Shown here piece by piece: positions 34,955-44,290 of a DNA stretch of 45,735 nt. Position 1 is the stretch's first letter. Each line of letters opens with the position of its first letter. A program made the position numbers and the translations under genes. The stretch comes from Lachnospiraceae bacterium (lineage in GTDB: Bacteria > Bacillota > Clostridia > Lachnospirales > Lachnospiraceae), in NCBI GenBank assembly GCA_028696165.1, contig JAQVHQ010000026.1, positions 1 to 45,735 on the forward strand, in the 5' to 3' direction. The notes beneath the pieces are model-generated. The model did no database searches. It saw only the letters and a program-made list of their open reading frames with translations, and had not been told where the DNA came from.

Positions 34955-37276
34955 ATGCAGGATACAGTAGAAGGATATATTAATCATATTATATTTCGAA
35001 ATGAGGATAATGGATATACAGTACTTTCAATGATTGTGGATGGAGAAGAGCTTACTTGCGTAGGCTTTTTTCAGTATATCAGTGAAGGCGAAACCATAGA
35101 GGCTAAGGGCAGTTACACAGAGCATGTGTCCTATGGACAGCAGTTTAAGATTGAGTCCTACGAAACTAAGATTCCGCAGGATGCGCTTGCCATGGAACGA
35201 TATCTGGGTTCTGGAGCAATCAAAGGTCTTGGTGTTGCTTTGGCGGCACGTATAGTGCGTCGGTTTGGAGAAGATACGCTGAGAATCATGGATGAAGAGC
35301 CGGAACGTCTGGCAGAAATCAAAGGAATCAGTGAGCGTAAGGCGAGGGAAATCGCTCAGCAGGTGGAAGAAAAATCCGATATGCGTAAAGCGATGATTTT
35401 TCTTCAGCAATATGGCATCTCCGTTGCTCTGGGAGTGAAGATTTATCATAAATATGGACAAGCGATGTATCAGATTCTCAGAGAAAATCCATATCGTATG
35501 GCAGAAGATGTAGAAGGAATCGGTTTTAAAATCGCAGATGAAATTGCAGGACGAATTGGCATACACACGGATTCTGATTACCGAATTCGAAGCGGTATCT
35601 TATATGTACTTCTGGGAGCCGCTCAGGAGGGACATATTTATCTTCCGAAAGATGTACTGCTGCGCCGCACCTCACAGCTGCTGGGCGTGGAAGCACAATA
35701 TATGGAAAAGCACCTGATGGATATGGCGATTGACCGGAAACTTGTATTAAAAACTTTCAATAATTCGGAGAGCAGCATACATGCAGCGAATATTGAACAG
35801 TCAACAAATGAAATACAGGCAGATATTGATTCTGGCTGGAATGCATATTTTGATGAAAAACCGGATACAGAGCAGGTTTTTGTATATGCTTCATCGTATT
35901 ATCATCTGGAACTGGATACAGCCAGAATGCTGTGTGAGTTAAATGTATCTACTCATGAGGATACAGAACGGATTCGAAGAACTTTGCAGCGCATTGAGCA
36001 GGAAACACATACGGAATTAGATGAACTTCAGCGTCAGGCAGTTGTAGGCGCTGTGGAAAATGGTGTTATGGTAATTACCGGAGGACCGGGTACCGGTAAA
36101 ACTACAACCATCAATGCTATTTTGCATTATTTTGAATTGGAAGGTTTAGACATTATGCTGGCGGCACCTACGGGGCGAGCTGCGAAGAGAATGACAGAAG
36201 CAACAGGCTATGAGGCTAAGACCATACATCGTTTGCTGGAATTTTCCGGCGGAGTAGAAGAATCTTCAAGCAGTGTACATTTTGAACGAAACCAGGAAAA
36301 CCCATTGGAGGCTGATGTGATTATCATAGATGAGATGTCCATGGTAGATATTCATTTGGTGCATGCGCTGTTAGCAGCGGTTGTAGTAGGAACACGACTG
36401 ATTCTCGTGGGAGATGTGGATCAGCTCCCTAGTGTTGGACCAGGAAAAATATTGGAAGATATCATTCGTTCAGATACATTTCCGGTTGTAAAATTGACGA
36501 AGATATTCCGTCAGGCATCAGAGAGTGATATCGTAGTAAATGCCCACCGCATCAATCAGGGAGAGCCTATAATCTTAGATAATAAGAGCCGCGATTTCTT
36601 TTTCCTGAAACGCTACGACGCCAACATCATTCTTCGTGTATTAGTGGCACTTATTCAGGAAAAACTGCCAGGATATGTGGATGCACAGCCCTTTGACATA
36701 CAAGTACTGACTCCTATGCGTAAGGGGATTCTTGGTGTGGAAAATCTGAATATAATATTACAAAGGTATTTAAATCCTGCAGATTCTCAGAAAGCAGAAC
36801 GGGAATTTGGCAGTGGTCTCTTCCGTGAAGGTGATAAAGTTATGCAGATAAAAAATAATTACCAGTTGGAATGGGAAGTTCGAGGAAAATACGGAATTCC
36901 TACGGAGAGGGGTGTCGGTGTATTTAACGGCGACATGGGAATTATTCGGGAAATTAATACGTATGCAGAGACTTTGGAGATAGAGTATGATGAAGGCAGA
37001 GTTGCAGAGTATTCCTTTAAACAGCTGGATGAATTGGAACTTGCATATGCTGTAACCATACATAAATCACAGGGAAGTGAATATCCGGCAGTAATTCTTC
37101 CGCTGCTTGGGGGACCGCGTATGCTCTTAAATAGAAATCTGCTTTACACAGCAGTAACCAGGGCCAGAAAATGCGTGACCATAGTAGGAAGTGAAGAAAC
37201 CTTCAATCAGATGGTAGAACATGAAAATCAGAATCGCCGTTACACATCTTTGGCAGAGCGAATCTGGGAAATATAA
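34955..37276 (+). CDS. recD2: RecD2-type ATP-dependent DNA helicase
   Basis: The 773-residue SF1B 5'-3' helicase is not linked to RecBC. The N-terminal OB-like domain (VEGYINHIIFRNEDNGYTVL, residues 4-23), helix-hairpin-helix region (about 80-200), Walker A GGPGTGKTTT at about 376, DEMSMVD, GDVDQLPSVGPG and the C-terminal TIHKSQGSEYP with AVTRARK are all present. It has roles in mismatch repair and fork stability in Bacillus. It probably shares a transcript with the mreB-like gene. Confidence 0.95.
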   Translation: MQDTVEGYINHIIFRNEDNGYTVLSMIVDGEELTCVGFFQYISEGETIEAKGSYTEHVSYGQQFKIESYETKIPQDALAMERYLGSGAIKGLGVALAARIVRRFGEDTLRIMDEEPERLAEIKGISERKAREIAQQVEEKSDMRKAMIFLQQYGISVALGVKIYHKYGQAMYQILRENPYRMAEDVEGIGFKIADEIAGRIGIHTDSDYRIRSGILYVLLGAAQEGHIYLPKDVLLRRTSQLLGVEAQYMEKHLMDMAIDRKLVLKTFNNSESSIHAANIEQSTNEIQADIDSGWNAYFDEKPDTEQVFVYASSYYHLELDTARMLCELNVSTHEDTERIRRTLQRIEQETHTELDELQRQAVVGAVENGVMVITGGPGTGKTTTINAILHYFELEGLDIMLAAPTGRAAKRMTEATGYEAKTIHRLLEFSGGVEESSSSVHFERNQENPLEADVIIIDEMSMVDIHLVHALLAAVVVGTRLILVGDVDQLPSVGPGKILEDIIRSDTFPVVKLTKIFRQASESDIVVNAHRINQGEPIILDNKSRDFFFLKRYDANIILRVLVALIQEKLPGYVDAQPFDIQVLTPMRKGILGVENLNIILQRYLNPADSQKAEREFGSGLFREGDKVMQIKNNYQLEWEVRGKYGIPTERGVGVFNGDMGIIREINTYAETLEIEYDEGRVAEYSFKQLDELELAYAVTIHKSQGSEYPAVILPLLGGPRMLLNRNLLYTAVTRARKCVTIVGSEETFNQMVEHENQNRRYTSLAERIWEI

Positions 37277-37316
37277 CAGATAATAGTATATAAACAATTC
37301 ACAAGTATCACATACA

Positions 37317-37347
37317 AATGCCTCAGAAATATAATTGCTGAGGCATT
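37317..37347. terminator. Strong hairpin after recD2, possible weak terminator
   Basis: AATGCCTCAG (37317-37326) and CTGAGGCATT (37338-37347) form a perfect 10-bp stem. Only two T follow on the plus strand, so termination would be inefficient. Confidence 0.5.
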
Positions 37348-37438
37348 CCTGACCAATATCGGTAAAATATATCCCATAAATAAAAAACATAAATTTCTTT
37401 CAAAAGAAAATACAGCAAAATAAAGGAAGTGAAGAAAA

Positions 37439-38161
37439 ATGTCAAATAATATGTCAAAGATAATAGGTGATATATTGTATCCCCCCAGATGTCCGGTCTG
37501 TCATGAGATAGTGGGAAAACGGACACAACTGGCATGTCCTGAATGCTTGAAAAAACTTCCGCTGGTAGTGGAACCGCGATGTAAAAGCTGCGGGAAACCT
37601 TTAAGGAACAGGGAGACAGAGTACTGCCGGGATTGCAAAAATCACTCTCACGAATATACGCAGGGAATTGGAATTTTTGCTTACAATCAATTGATGCAGC
37701 AATCTATAGTCCTTTGGAAATACCATGGCCGCCAGGAATATGGCAAATTCTATGCTTTCTGTATAAAAAAATATGCAGCTCCTTATATCTTGCGCTGGAA
37801 TCCCCAGCTGATTATCCCTGTTCCAATTCATAAAAAACGTCGAAGAATGAGAGGTTTTAACCAGGCAGAAATGCTGGGCGAATTACTTGAGAAAGCAACC
37901 GGAATCCCCATGGATACAACACTTGTAGAACGGACAGAATACACGAAAGCTCAGAAAAAACTTAATCCAGAAGAACGCCGTCATAATCTTCAGCATGCAT
38001 TTACTATAACAAGAACACAAATTCCATTCAAAAGAATATTGATTCTGGATGACATCTATACTACAGGGAGTACAATAGATGCAATTACAAGATTACTGAA
38101 ACAGGCAGGTGCGCAGGAAGTCTACTTCATCACAGTCTGTATAGGATATGGGGAAGCATAA
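37439..38161 (+). CDS. comF: ComF family phosphoribosyltransferase-like protein
   Basis: The 240-residue protein has an N-terminal zinc ribbon made of four CxxC pairs (CPVC, CPEC, CKSC, CRDC, about residues 19-67). The phosphoribosyltransferase fold has the PRPP loop ILILDDIYTTGST at about 200-212. ComF is needed for DNA uptake in transformable bacteria, although its exact activity is unsettled. Together with comEA and comEC it gives the strain part of a competence set. Confidence 0.9.
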   Translation: MSNNMSKIIGDILYPPRCPVCHEIVGKRTQLACPECLKKLPLVVEPRCKSCGKPLRNRETEYCRDCKNHSHEYTQGIGIFAYNQLMQQSIVLWKYHGRQEYGKFYAFCIKKYAAPYILRWNPQLIIPVPIHKKRRRMRGFNQAEMLGELLEKATGIPMDTTLVERTEYTKAQKKLNPEERRHNLQHAFTITRTQIPFKRILILDDIYTTGSTIDAITRLLKQAGAQEVYFITVCIGYGEA

Positions 38162-38249
38162 AGAAAATAGCAAATGAAAAAAAACTTTCCCATGTATAGG
38201 ATTTATGGTAAAATAATAAAGATAGTACAAAGTGGAGAGGATAGATATT

Positions 38250-38681
38250 ATGATAAATAATAGAAGAATTCATCTCATGACACAGCTTACGCGTTACGAA
38301 GAAGGTGAAGGAAGTCGTATGATTCCGGTCAGCCGTTATTCCAGAAGAGATTTCATCGGAGTTGCGCTAATCAAGAATTTCTTTTTAATAAGTTTTGCCT
38401 ATGTGTTGATTCTTACATTAATAATAGGTTCTAACTTGGAATATGTAATAGAGAATCTTTATAATTTTAATTATGTAGCTATAGGCGCCTTGATAATCAT
38501 GGGATATATCATATTGTTAGGTGTATATTCATTAATTATATATGTGTACCGTGCATCTGTATACCGCAGAGCATCCAATAGTGTACGCAACTACACTGTG
38601 CAGCTGAAAAATCTGTCAAAGTTGTATGCGGATGAAGAAAGAAAGACAACAGGCGGCAGACGTAAAAGGGAGGGACGGTAA
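38250..38681 (+). CDS. Small membrane protein of unknown function
   Basis: The start chosen is ATG 38250, with GGAGAGG about 9 nt upstream, giving 143 residues. Two clear membrane helices lie at about residues 40-62 and 75-100. The N-terminus and a Lys/Arg-rich C-terminus would face the cytoplasm. No family was recognised. It overlaps the next gene by one base and the pair precedes cdaA, so all may belong to one envelope-related operon. Confidence 0.75.
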   Translation: MINNRRIHLMTQLTRYEEGEGSRMIPVSRYSRRDFIGVALIKNFFLISFAYVLILTLIIGSNLEYVIENLYNFNYVAIGALIIMGYIILLGVYSLIIYVYRASVYRRASNSVRNYTVQLKNLSKLYADEERKTTGGRRKREGR

Positions 38682-39808
38682 TGGATATACTGATAGAATT
38701 TAAGGAAAAACTGGCAGGTTTATATGCAAAGAGCAGTAATTATTTGCTTCCGGTCATTAAATTTGCATTTGCACTGTTTTCATTTAGCTGTATTAATCAT
38801 ACATTGGGATATTTTGGACTTCTAAATAACATATTTATTGTGTTGTTGTTAAGTCTGATTTGTGCCATTATGCCATGGACAACAATTACTGTGTTCTCCG
38901 GGCTTTTGGTAATAGGCCATTGTTTTCTGCTGGGATACGAAACCGCAGGATTTGCGATTATTGTGATTATGCTTATGGGCATACTTGCACTTCGATTTTG
39001 CGGAAAAGCCAATATTGCACTGGTGCTTATGCCACTGGCATTTGGAGCGCAATTTCCAAGTGTGATTCCATTGATTATGGGTCTGGTAGCAGGACCGGCA
39101 GCGGCATTGGCAGTAGCGTGTGGTACGGTAGTATATTATTTTATCCACTTTGTCAGTGTGCAGGGTGAGGCATTGAAATTTACAGAAATTGCAGATGTAC
39201 CGGCTAAGTTACAGCTGTTGGTTACAGGCGTTATGCAGAATACAGAGATGTATCTGGCCATGATAACCTGTGTGGTTATTCTTCTGGCAGTTTATGTGAT
39301 TCGCAGATCATCTACGAACTTCTCATGGAGTATTGCTATTGTGGCAGGTGCAGTAATTTACATACTTCTTATGTGTGGCGGCAGTTTATTTATGGATGTG
39401 AGTATGTCGCTGCCAACTGTTTTAGTCAGTGCAGCAGGAAGTTGTGTGTTTGCTTTCTTTGCTAAATTCTTTTTGTTTCATGTGGACTATCGAAAAAGCC
39501 AGAATATTCAGTTTGAAGATGATGAGTATTACTATTACGTAAAGGCAGTCCCGAAGATTACTTCTGCAAAAACAAAGAAAAATGGAAAGAAAAGATATGT
39601 TCCGGCAGTAGAGAGAGCCGTAGATACAGATAATAAAAATACAAAAACGACAAAACCGCTTACGGGTACCCAGGAGATGCCTGAGGTATCTGATCAAAAT
39701 CCTGAAAAGAAAGAAGACGGATTCGATGTGGATGATTACAAAAAAGACCAGGGTTTTGAGTATGTGGACTTTGAAAGTAAGCTGGAAGATAATTTAAAAA
39801 ATTTCTAG
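38681..39808 (+). CDS. Polytopic membrane protein of unknown function with charged C-terminal tail
   Basis: The 375-residue product has roughly eight to ten hydrophobic helices in residues 20-270. A charged, probably disordered cytoplasmic tail (about 275-375) is rich in Lys, Asp, Glu and Thr and ends with an acidic/aromatic segment (GFEYVDFESKLEDNL). GGGAGG lies just before the ATG and the start overlaps the preceding stop, so the two are coupled. Only 49 nt separate it from cdaA. No family was recognised; transport or regulation of the cyclase are both possible. Confidence 0.75.
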   Translation: MDILIEFKEKLAGLYAKSSNYLLPVIKFAFALFSFSCINHTLGYFGLLNNIFIVLLLSLICAIMPWTTITVFSGLLVIGHCFLLGYETAGFAIIVIMLMGILALRFCGKANIALVLMPLAFGAQFPSVIPLIMGLVAGPAAALAVACGTVVYYFIHFVSVQGEALKFTEIADVPAKLQLLVTGVMQNTEMYLAMITCVVILLAVYVIRRSSTNFSWSIAIVAGAVIYILLMCGGSLFMDVSMSLPTVLVSAAGSCVFAFFAKFFLFHVDYRKSQNIQFEDDEYYYYVKAVPKITSAKTKKNGKKRYVPAVERAVDTDNKNTKTTKPLTGTQEMPEVSDQNPEKKEDGFDVDDYKKDQGFEYVDFESKLEDNLKNF

Positions 39809-39857
39809 TTGGGACAGAAACATTACCTGAAAATGAAAAAAGAAAGGATGTGAGGAA

Positions 39858-40736
39858 GTGAGTGGATTATTAGATACAGTATTGAGTTTTTTGGAGAAGA
39901 TGTCATTTCCTCAGATTCGTATTATTGACATTGTACAGATTGCAATTATCGCTGTATTTTTATACTACTTCTTCGTATGGGTGAAGAGTACAAGAGCGTA
40001 TTCACTGATCAAAGGTATCTTGGTCGTTCTGGCATTTGTACTGATAGCGCAGATTTTAGGCATGGATACGATCCTTTGGATCACACAGAATCTGGCAACA
40101 TTTGCATTGATTGCAGTAATTGTAATCTTTCAGCCGGAACTTCGTAAAGTGCTGGAATCTCTGGGACAGAAAAATTTTGTGACATCAATTATACCTTCCG
40201 GAAAAGAAGAAAAGCAGCGTTTTGATGATAAGACAATTTCAGAATTAGTTCGTGCCAGTTTTGAAATGGCTGAAGTGAAGACCGGAGCATTGATTGTATT
40301 AGAACAGGATATTGTCTTAAAGGAATATGAAAACACTGGAATACCGCTGGATTCCATATTAACCAGCCAGCTGTTGATTAATATCTTTGAACACAATACT
40401 CCCCTGCATGATGGTGCGGTATTGGTGAGAGATAACCGTATTGTGGCTGCGACCTGCTATCTTCCGTTGTCAGAAAGTACAAATTTGAGTAAAAAACTGG
40501 GAACCAGACATAGAGCCGGCCTTGGGATCAGTGAAGTGAGTGATTCACTTACAATTATCGTGTCTGAGGAAACCGGACGCGTGTCCACAGCATACAGAAG
40601 TGAATTGAAAACTGGACTTTCTACCAGTGAATTGAGGGAACAGCTTTATGCTCTTCAGAAAGATAAACCTGCAGAAACCGTAAAATTCAGACTGTGGAAA
40701 GGAAGAGACAAAAATGAAGAAACATCTAACAGATAA
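39858..40736 (+). CDS. cdaA: Membrane diadenylate cyclase CdaA
   Basis: The 292-residue enzyme makes cyclic di-AMP from two ATP. Three N-terminal membrane helices (about residues 20-100) lead to the DisA_N catalytic domain with the DGA motif at about 184 (PLHDGAVLVRD) and the RHR motif at about 217 (GTRHRAGLG). A GTG start follows TGAGGA. cdaR overlaps its 3' end by 23 nt, the usual partnership. c-di-AMP controls potassium, osmolyte and cell-wall homeostasis. Confidence 0.95.
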   Translation: MSGLLDTVLSFLEKMSFPQIRIIDIVQIAIIAVFLYYFFVWVKSTRAYSLIKGILVVLAFVLIAQILGMDTILWITQNLATFALIAVIVIFQPELRKVLESLGQKNFVTSIIPSGKEEKQRFDDKTISELVRASFEMAEVKTGALIVLEQDIVLKEYENTGIPLDSILTSQLLINIFEHNTPLHDGAVLVRDNRIVAATCYLPLSESTNLSKKLGTRHRAGLGISEVSDSLTIIVSEETGRVSTAYRSELKTGLSTSELREQLYALQKDKPAETVKFRLWKGRDKNEETSNR

Positions 40737-42027
40737 TCTCAGCCTGAAAATCATGTCTATAGTATTAGCTATTCTGGTTTGGTTTATAGTGGTAAATGTA
40801 GATAATCCCATAACTACCAGAACTATAGATGGAGTTACCATCAAAGTATTAAATGGTAATTATATAGAAGAAATGGGAAAAAGCTATAGTGTAACAGAAG
40901 GTAGGGATGAAATATCCGTAAGCGTAACAGGAAAACGTTCTATTGTGGAAAAACTAGACGCAGATGATTTCACTGCGCAGGCGGACCTGACACAGATTAT
41001 CAATATGGATACAGATCCTATTATGGTTCCCATTACGGTTACCTGTTCTAACTCAGAAGTAACCAGAATAACACCTCGTACACAGGCAATGGCTATCAAT
41101 ATTGAGAATATGACCAGTGCAGATTTCATTATTTCTGCCAGTGAAGGTGATACACGTCCGGCCAGAGGGTATGAAGTAGGAGAATTGAATGTAGATCCGG
41201 AGCGTATTACTATTACAGGACCGGAATCTACGATTAATAAGATTGATAATGTGGTGGCTCAGGTTGATGTGTCAGATATGGATAGTGACAGTGTACTATC
41301 GGCACCGCTTAAGATTATTGATAAGAACCAGGACACAATGCCTGATTCTGAAACACAGTATTTGCGATACAGTATTTCAGATGCCATAGTGGATGTACAG
41401 GTTGTACTCTGGAAAGTAGTAAGTGAAATTTCCATATCAGCGGACTATTCCGGAAGACCGGCCAGTGGATATCAGGTATCGGAAGTTACCACTACACCAT
41501 CAGTTATATCCTTAGCTGGTTCTGCGGAGGCATTGGCGCAGTTAGAATCAGAAGGCAATGTACTTTCAATTCCAAGGAGTGTGATGGATGTAGCAGGCGA
41601 ATCGAAAGATAAAGAAGTGAAGATAGATATCACGGAATATCTGCCGGATGATGTGATTCTTCCTGAAGAAGTAAGCTCATCAGTTATTATCAGAGCCAAT
41701 ATACTCCCTGTGGGAAGTCAGGAATTCCAGATACAGACAAGTAACATTATGGTGAATAATAAGCCAGGCGGCGACAGTGTTCGATTTAAGAATGAGAAAC
41801 TGTCTATTCGAATTAAAGGTATTGAAGCAGAACTTAGTAATCTGTCTACAGATCAGATAATAGCAACAATCGACTTGAATGGACAGACGGAAGGCGAGAT
41901 AGATGTGCCGGTAACCATACAGCTCCCAACTGGATATGAGCTGGTAGAGAATGTGACCGTAGGACTGGTACTGGAAAAAACGGTTGACAATACAGCATCA
42001 AATGTAGTAGAATCAACTAGCGAATAG
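40714..42027 (+). CDS. cdaR: YbbR-domain regulator of CdaA
   Basis: The 437-residue protein has one N-terminal membrane helix (about residues 10-28, KIMSIVLAILVWFIVVNV) and about four extracellular YbbR-like beta domains. In other Firmicutes CdaR binds CdaA and lowers or tunes its activity. The start lies inside cdaA, consistent with coupled translation. In many genomes glmM follows; here an HPr gene follows 14 nt downstream. Confidence 0.92.
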   Translation: MKKHLTDNLSLKIMSIVLAILVWFIVVNVDNPITTRTIDGVTIKVLNGNYIEEMGKSYSVTEGRDEISVSVTGKRSIVEKLDADDFTAQADLTQIINMDTDPIMVPITVTCSNSEVTRITPRTQAMAINIENMTSADFIISASEGDTRPARGYEVGELNVDPERITITGPESTINKIDNVVAQVDVSDMDSDSVLSAPLKIIDKNQDTMPDSETQYLRYSISDAIVDVQVVLWKVVSEISISADYSGRPASGYQVSEVTTTPSVISLAGSAEALAQLESEGNVLSIPRSVMDVAGESKDKEVKIDITEYLPDDVILPEEVSSSVIIRANILPVGSQEFQIQTSNIMVNNKPGGDSVRFKNEKLSIRIKGIEAELSNLSTDQIIATIDLNGQTEGEIDVPVTIQLPTGYELVENVTVGLVLEKTVDNTASNVVESTSE

Positions 42028-42041
42028 GGAGAAAAAATGAT

Positions 42042-42305
42042 ATGGTAAGTGAAAAAGTTACAATTAAAAATCCAACCGGACTTCATTTGAGACCTGCAGG
42101 TATTCTGTGTAAAGAATCCATGCAATTCAAATCATTAATTACGTTCACTTTTCGGGATGGAACTGCAAATGCAAAAAGTGTATTGAGTGTATTAGGAGCC
42201 TGCGTAAAATGCGGTGATGAGATAGAACTGGTGTGTGAAGGCGAAGATGAAGAACAAGCTTTGGCAACCGTAGTAAAAGCAATTAAGGACGGATTGGGAG
42301 AGTAG
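42042..42305 (+). CDS. HPr family phosphocarrier protein
   Basis: The 87-residue protein has the phosphoacceptor His15 in GLHLRPAG, with leucine where most HPr proteins have alanine, and Ser46 in NAKSVLSVLGA, the site used by HPr kinase. It could serve the phosphotransferase system or act as a regulatory Crh-like protein; the presence of His15 favours HPr. AGGGAG precedes the ATG. No enzyme I or HPr kinase gene is in the window. It is the last gene of the cda transcript. Confidence 0.88.
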   Translation: MVSEKVTIKNPTGLHLRPAGILCKESMQFKSLITFTFRDGTANAKSVLSVLGACVKCGDEIELVCEGEDEEQALATVVKAIKDGLGE

Positions 42306-42329
42306 ATTATTCGAAATTCCATCAATGGA

Positions 42330-42368
42330 GAAAAAGCTTCGGGAGGAAATCTTGGAGCTTTTTCTTTT
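42330..42368 (+). terminator. Terminator after the HPr gene
   Basis: GAAAAAGCTTC (42330-42340) pairs with GGAGCTTTTTC (42354-42364, one G-U pair), followed by four T. It separates the c-di-AMP locus from the glycan-type cassette. Confidence 0.8.
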
Positions 42369-42394
42369 GAAGCGCAAAAAGAAAGGAAATACAA

Positions 42395-43324
42395 ATGAGT
42401 TTATATTCAGTAGTAGTACCGGTATACAATTCAGAACCAACATTACAGGAACTGTATGACAGAGTCAGTGCAGTATTTGATAATACAATTCATCAGGATT
42501 TTGAACTGATTCTTGTGGATGATGGCTCCAAAGATGGTTCTTATGAAAAGATGGAACAGCTAAAAGAAAAAGACGACAGAGTGAAGATTGTTCAGATGGC
42601 TAAAAACTTTGGACAGCATCCAGCTCTTTTATGTGGATTCTCTTTTGCAAAAGGGGATTTTATTATTACCATGGATGATGATTTACAACATCCGCCGGAA
42701 GAGATTCCGAAGCTTGTTGCGGTCATGAATGAGCGTGATGATGTAGATGTTATTATTGCAAAATATAAAGGAAGAAAACATAATATAATTCGCAGATTGG
42801 GAACAAAAGTATCTGTATATGCTACGTCTAAGATGCTAAAGAAGGATCCAAATCTGGAAATAACCAGTTTTCGTCTGATTCGCCGATTTATCGTGGATGC
42901 CATACTCGGTATGGATGTACATCTGCCTCAGATCGGAAATCTGCTGGTACAGACTTCCAATCGAATTATCAATGTGGAAGTGAGCCATGACGCCAGAAAA
43001 TATGGAAAAAGTGGATATAGCTTCAGCAGGCTTGCCCATGATCTGGTGTATGATATACTATCCAATTCAGCGTTCCCTCTAATTGTAGTTCGAGATATTG
43101 GAATTGTCAGTTTTCTGGTTAGTATGATATTAGCTATTTATTATATGGTTAAGTACTTTTGCTTTGGCAGTCCGGTACAAGGCTGGACTACGCTGGTTGT
43201 CTTAGTCACCATGTATTCAGGCATAACACTTCTGGCAGTGGGTGTTATTGGACAGTACCTTATGAATATTTTGGAAGAAGCGCGAAAGATGCCAAATTAT
43301 ACTATTCGAAAAAAGGACATTTAG
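42395..43324 (+). CDS. Family 2 glycosyltransferase with C-terminal membrane helices
   Basis: The 309-residue protein has a GT-A fold: SVVVPVYNSEPTLQELYDRV at residues 5-24, ILVDDGSKDGS, and the metal-binding MDDDLQHPPEE at about 93. Two membrane helices follow at about 232-254 and 264-288. This is the ArnC/GtrB/DPM-type layout, which transfers a sugar from a nucleotide donor onto a polyprenyl phosphate. AAAGGA precedes the ATG. It heads a three-gene cassette with 3-nt spacing to the next gene. Confidence 0.92.
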   Translation: MSLYSVVVPVYNSEPTLQELYDRVSAVFDNTIHQDFELILVDDGSKDGSYEKMEQLKEKDDRVKIVQMAKNFGQHPALLCGFSFAKGDFIITMDDDLQHPPEEIPKLVAVMNERDDVDVIIAKYKGRKHNIIRRLGTKVSVYATSKMLKKDPNLEITSFRLIRRFIVDAILGMDVHLPQIGNLLVQTSNRIINVEVSHDARKYGKSGYSFSRLAHDLVYDILSNSAFPLIVVRDIGIVSFLVSMILAIYYMVKYFCFGSPVQGWTTLVVLVTMYSGITLLAVGVIGQYLMNILEEARKMPNYTIRKKDI

Positions 43325-43327
43325 ATA

Positions 43328-44290
43328 ATGAGAGAAATCGGTGGATATTTTGAAATGGAAAATCTGAAGGGTGAGGAGTATTATCCGGAACTGCTTCCTA
43401 TGAACTTAGGAAGAACAGCTTTGCTTTATCTCCTTAGACTTCGGAAGGCAGATTCTGTTTATTTACCATATTTTTTATGTGATTCCGTAATAGATGCCTG
43501 TAAAAGGCATAATTACGGAATTCGTTTTTATCATACAGATGAGAATATGAGACCGGTAGGATTAACTTCTCTCCGTGAAGCAGAGTACCTGTATCTGGTA
43601 AATTATTACGGTCAGCTCACAGATGAACAGATTCTGGAAATGAAAGAAAAATATGGAAGAGTCATAGTGGACCATGTGCATGGATTCTTTCAGAAACCGC
43701 TTAAAGGTGTGGATACGCTGTATTCCTGCAGAAAGTTTTTTGGATTGTCAGATGGTGCGTATCTTTCTACAGAACTTGAGCCAACGATTAAGCTGGACAC
43801 GGATTATTCTGCTTCGCGGCTGACTCATATTCTGGGACGCTATGAGAAGGACGGCAGCACCTATTATCAGCAGATGCTGGATAATGCAGCACATTATCAT
43901 GAAGAAGAGCCAAAGTGGATGTCAGAGCTGACTCATAATCTGTTGAGAGGTATTGACTATGAGGGAATCAGAAAACAAAGGCAGAGTAATTTCAACACAC
44001 TGGACAGTCTTTTGGGGGAAGCTAATGGCAGACAATTTCTGAATCCGGAGGGACCTCTATGCTATCCATTTTATATGAAAAATGGTATGGCAATGAGAAA
44101 GAAACTTGCGGAAAAGAAAATTTATGTACCTACGTACTGGAATAATGTGTTGAAGGATTGTGCACAGGAAACTGCAGAATATGATTGTGCGGCCAATATT
44201 CTGGCACTGCCTTGTGATCAGAGATATGGGAAGCAGGAGATGCAGATTGTGGCAGAAGAAGTGTTGAGGTTATGGAAGTATGAAAAATAG
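43328..44290 (+). CDS. DegT/DnrJ-like PLP-dependent protein
   Basis: The 320-residue product resembles the fold-type I aminotransferases of sugar metabolism: LGRTALLYLLR near residue 27, VYLPYFLCDSV, VDHVHGFF (cofactor region) and SCRKFFGLSDGAYL, whose lysine would hold PLP. It is shorter and more divergent than typical DegT enzymes. Catalytic activity is likely but not certain, and the substrate is unknown. The 3' end overlaps the ATP-grasp gene by 11 nt, which points to a joint product, possibly an amino-modified sugar or lipid-linked head group. Confidence 0.75.
   Translation: MREIGGYFEMENLKGEEYYPELLPMNLGRTALLYLLRLRKADSVYLPYFLCDSVIDACKRHNYGIRFYHTDENMRPVGLTSLREAEYLYLVNYYGQLTDEQILEMKEKYGRVIVDHVHGFFQKPLKGVDTLYSCRKFFGLSDGAYLSTELEPTIKLDTDYSASRLTHILGRYEKDGSTYYQQMLDNAAHYHEEEPKWMSELTHNLLRGIDYEGIRKQRQSNFNTLDSLLGEANGRQFLNPEGPLCYPFYMKNGMAMRKKLAEKKIYVPTYWNNVLKDCAQETAEYDCAANILALPCDQRYGKQEMQIVAEEVLRLWKYEK

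Noticed and set aside
37317-37347. Definite terminator between recD2 and comF
   Set aside because: The stem is perfect but the T-run is only two bases, so it is listed as a possible weak terminator only.
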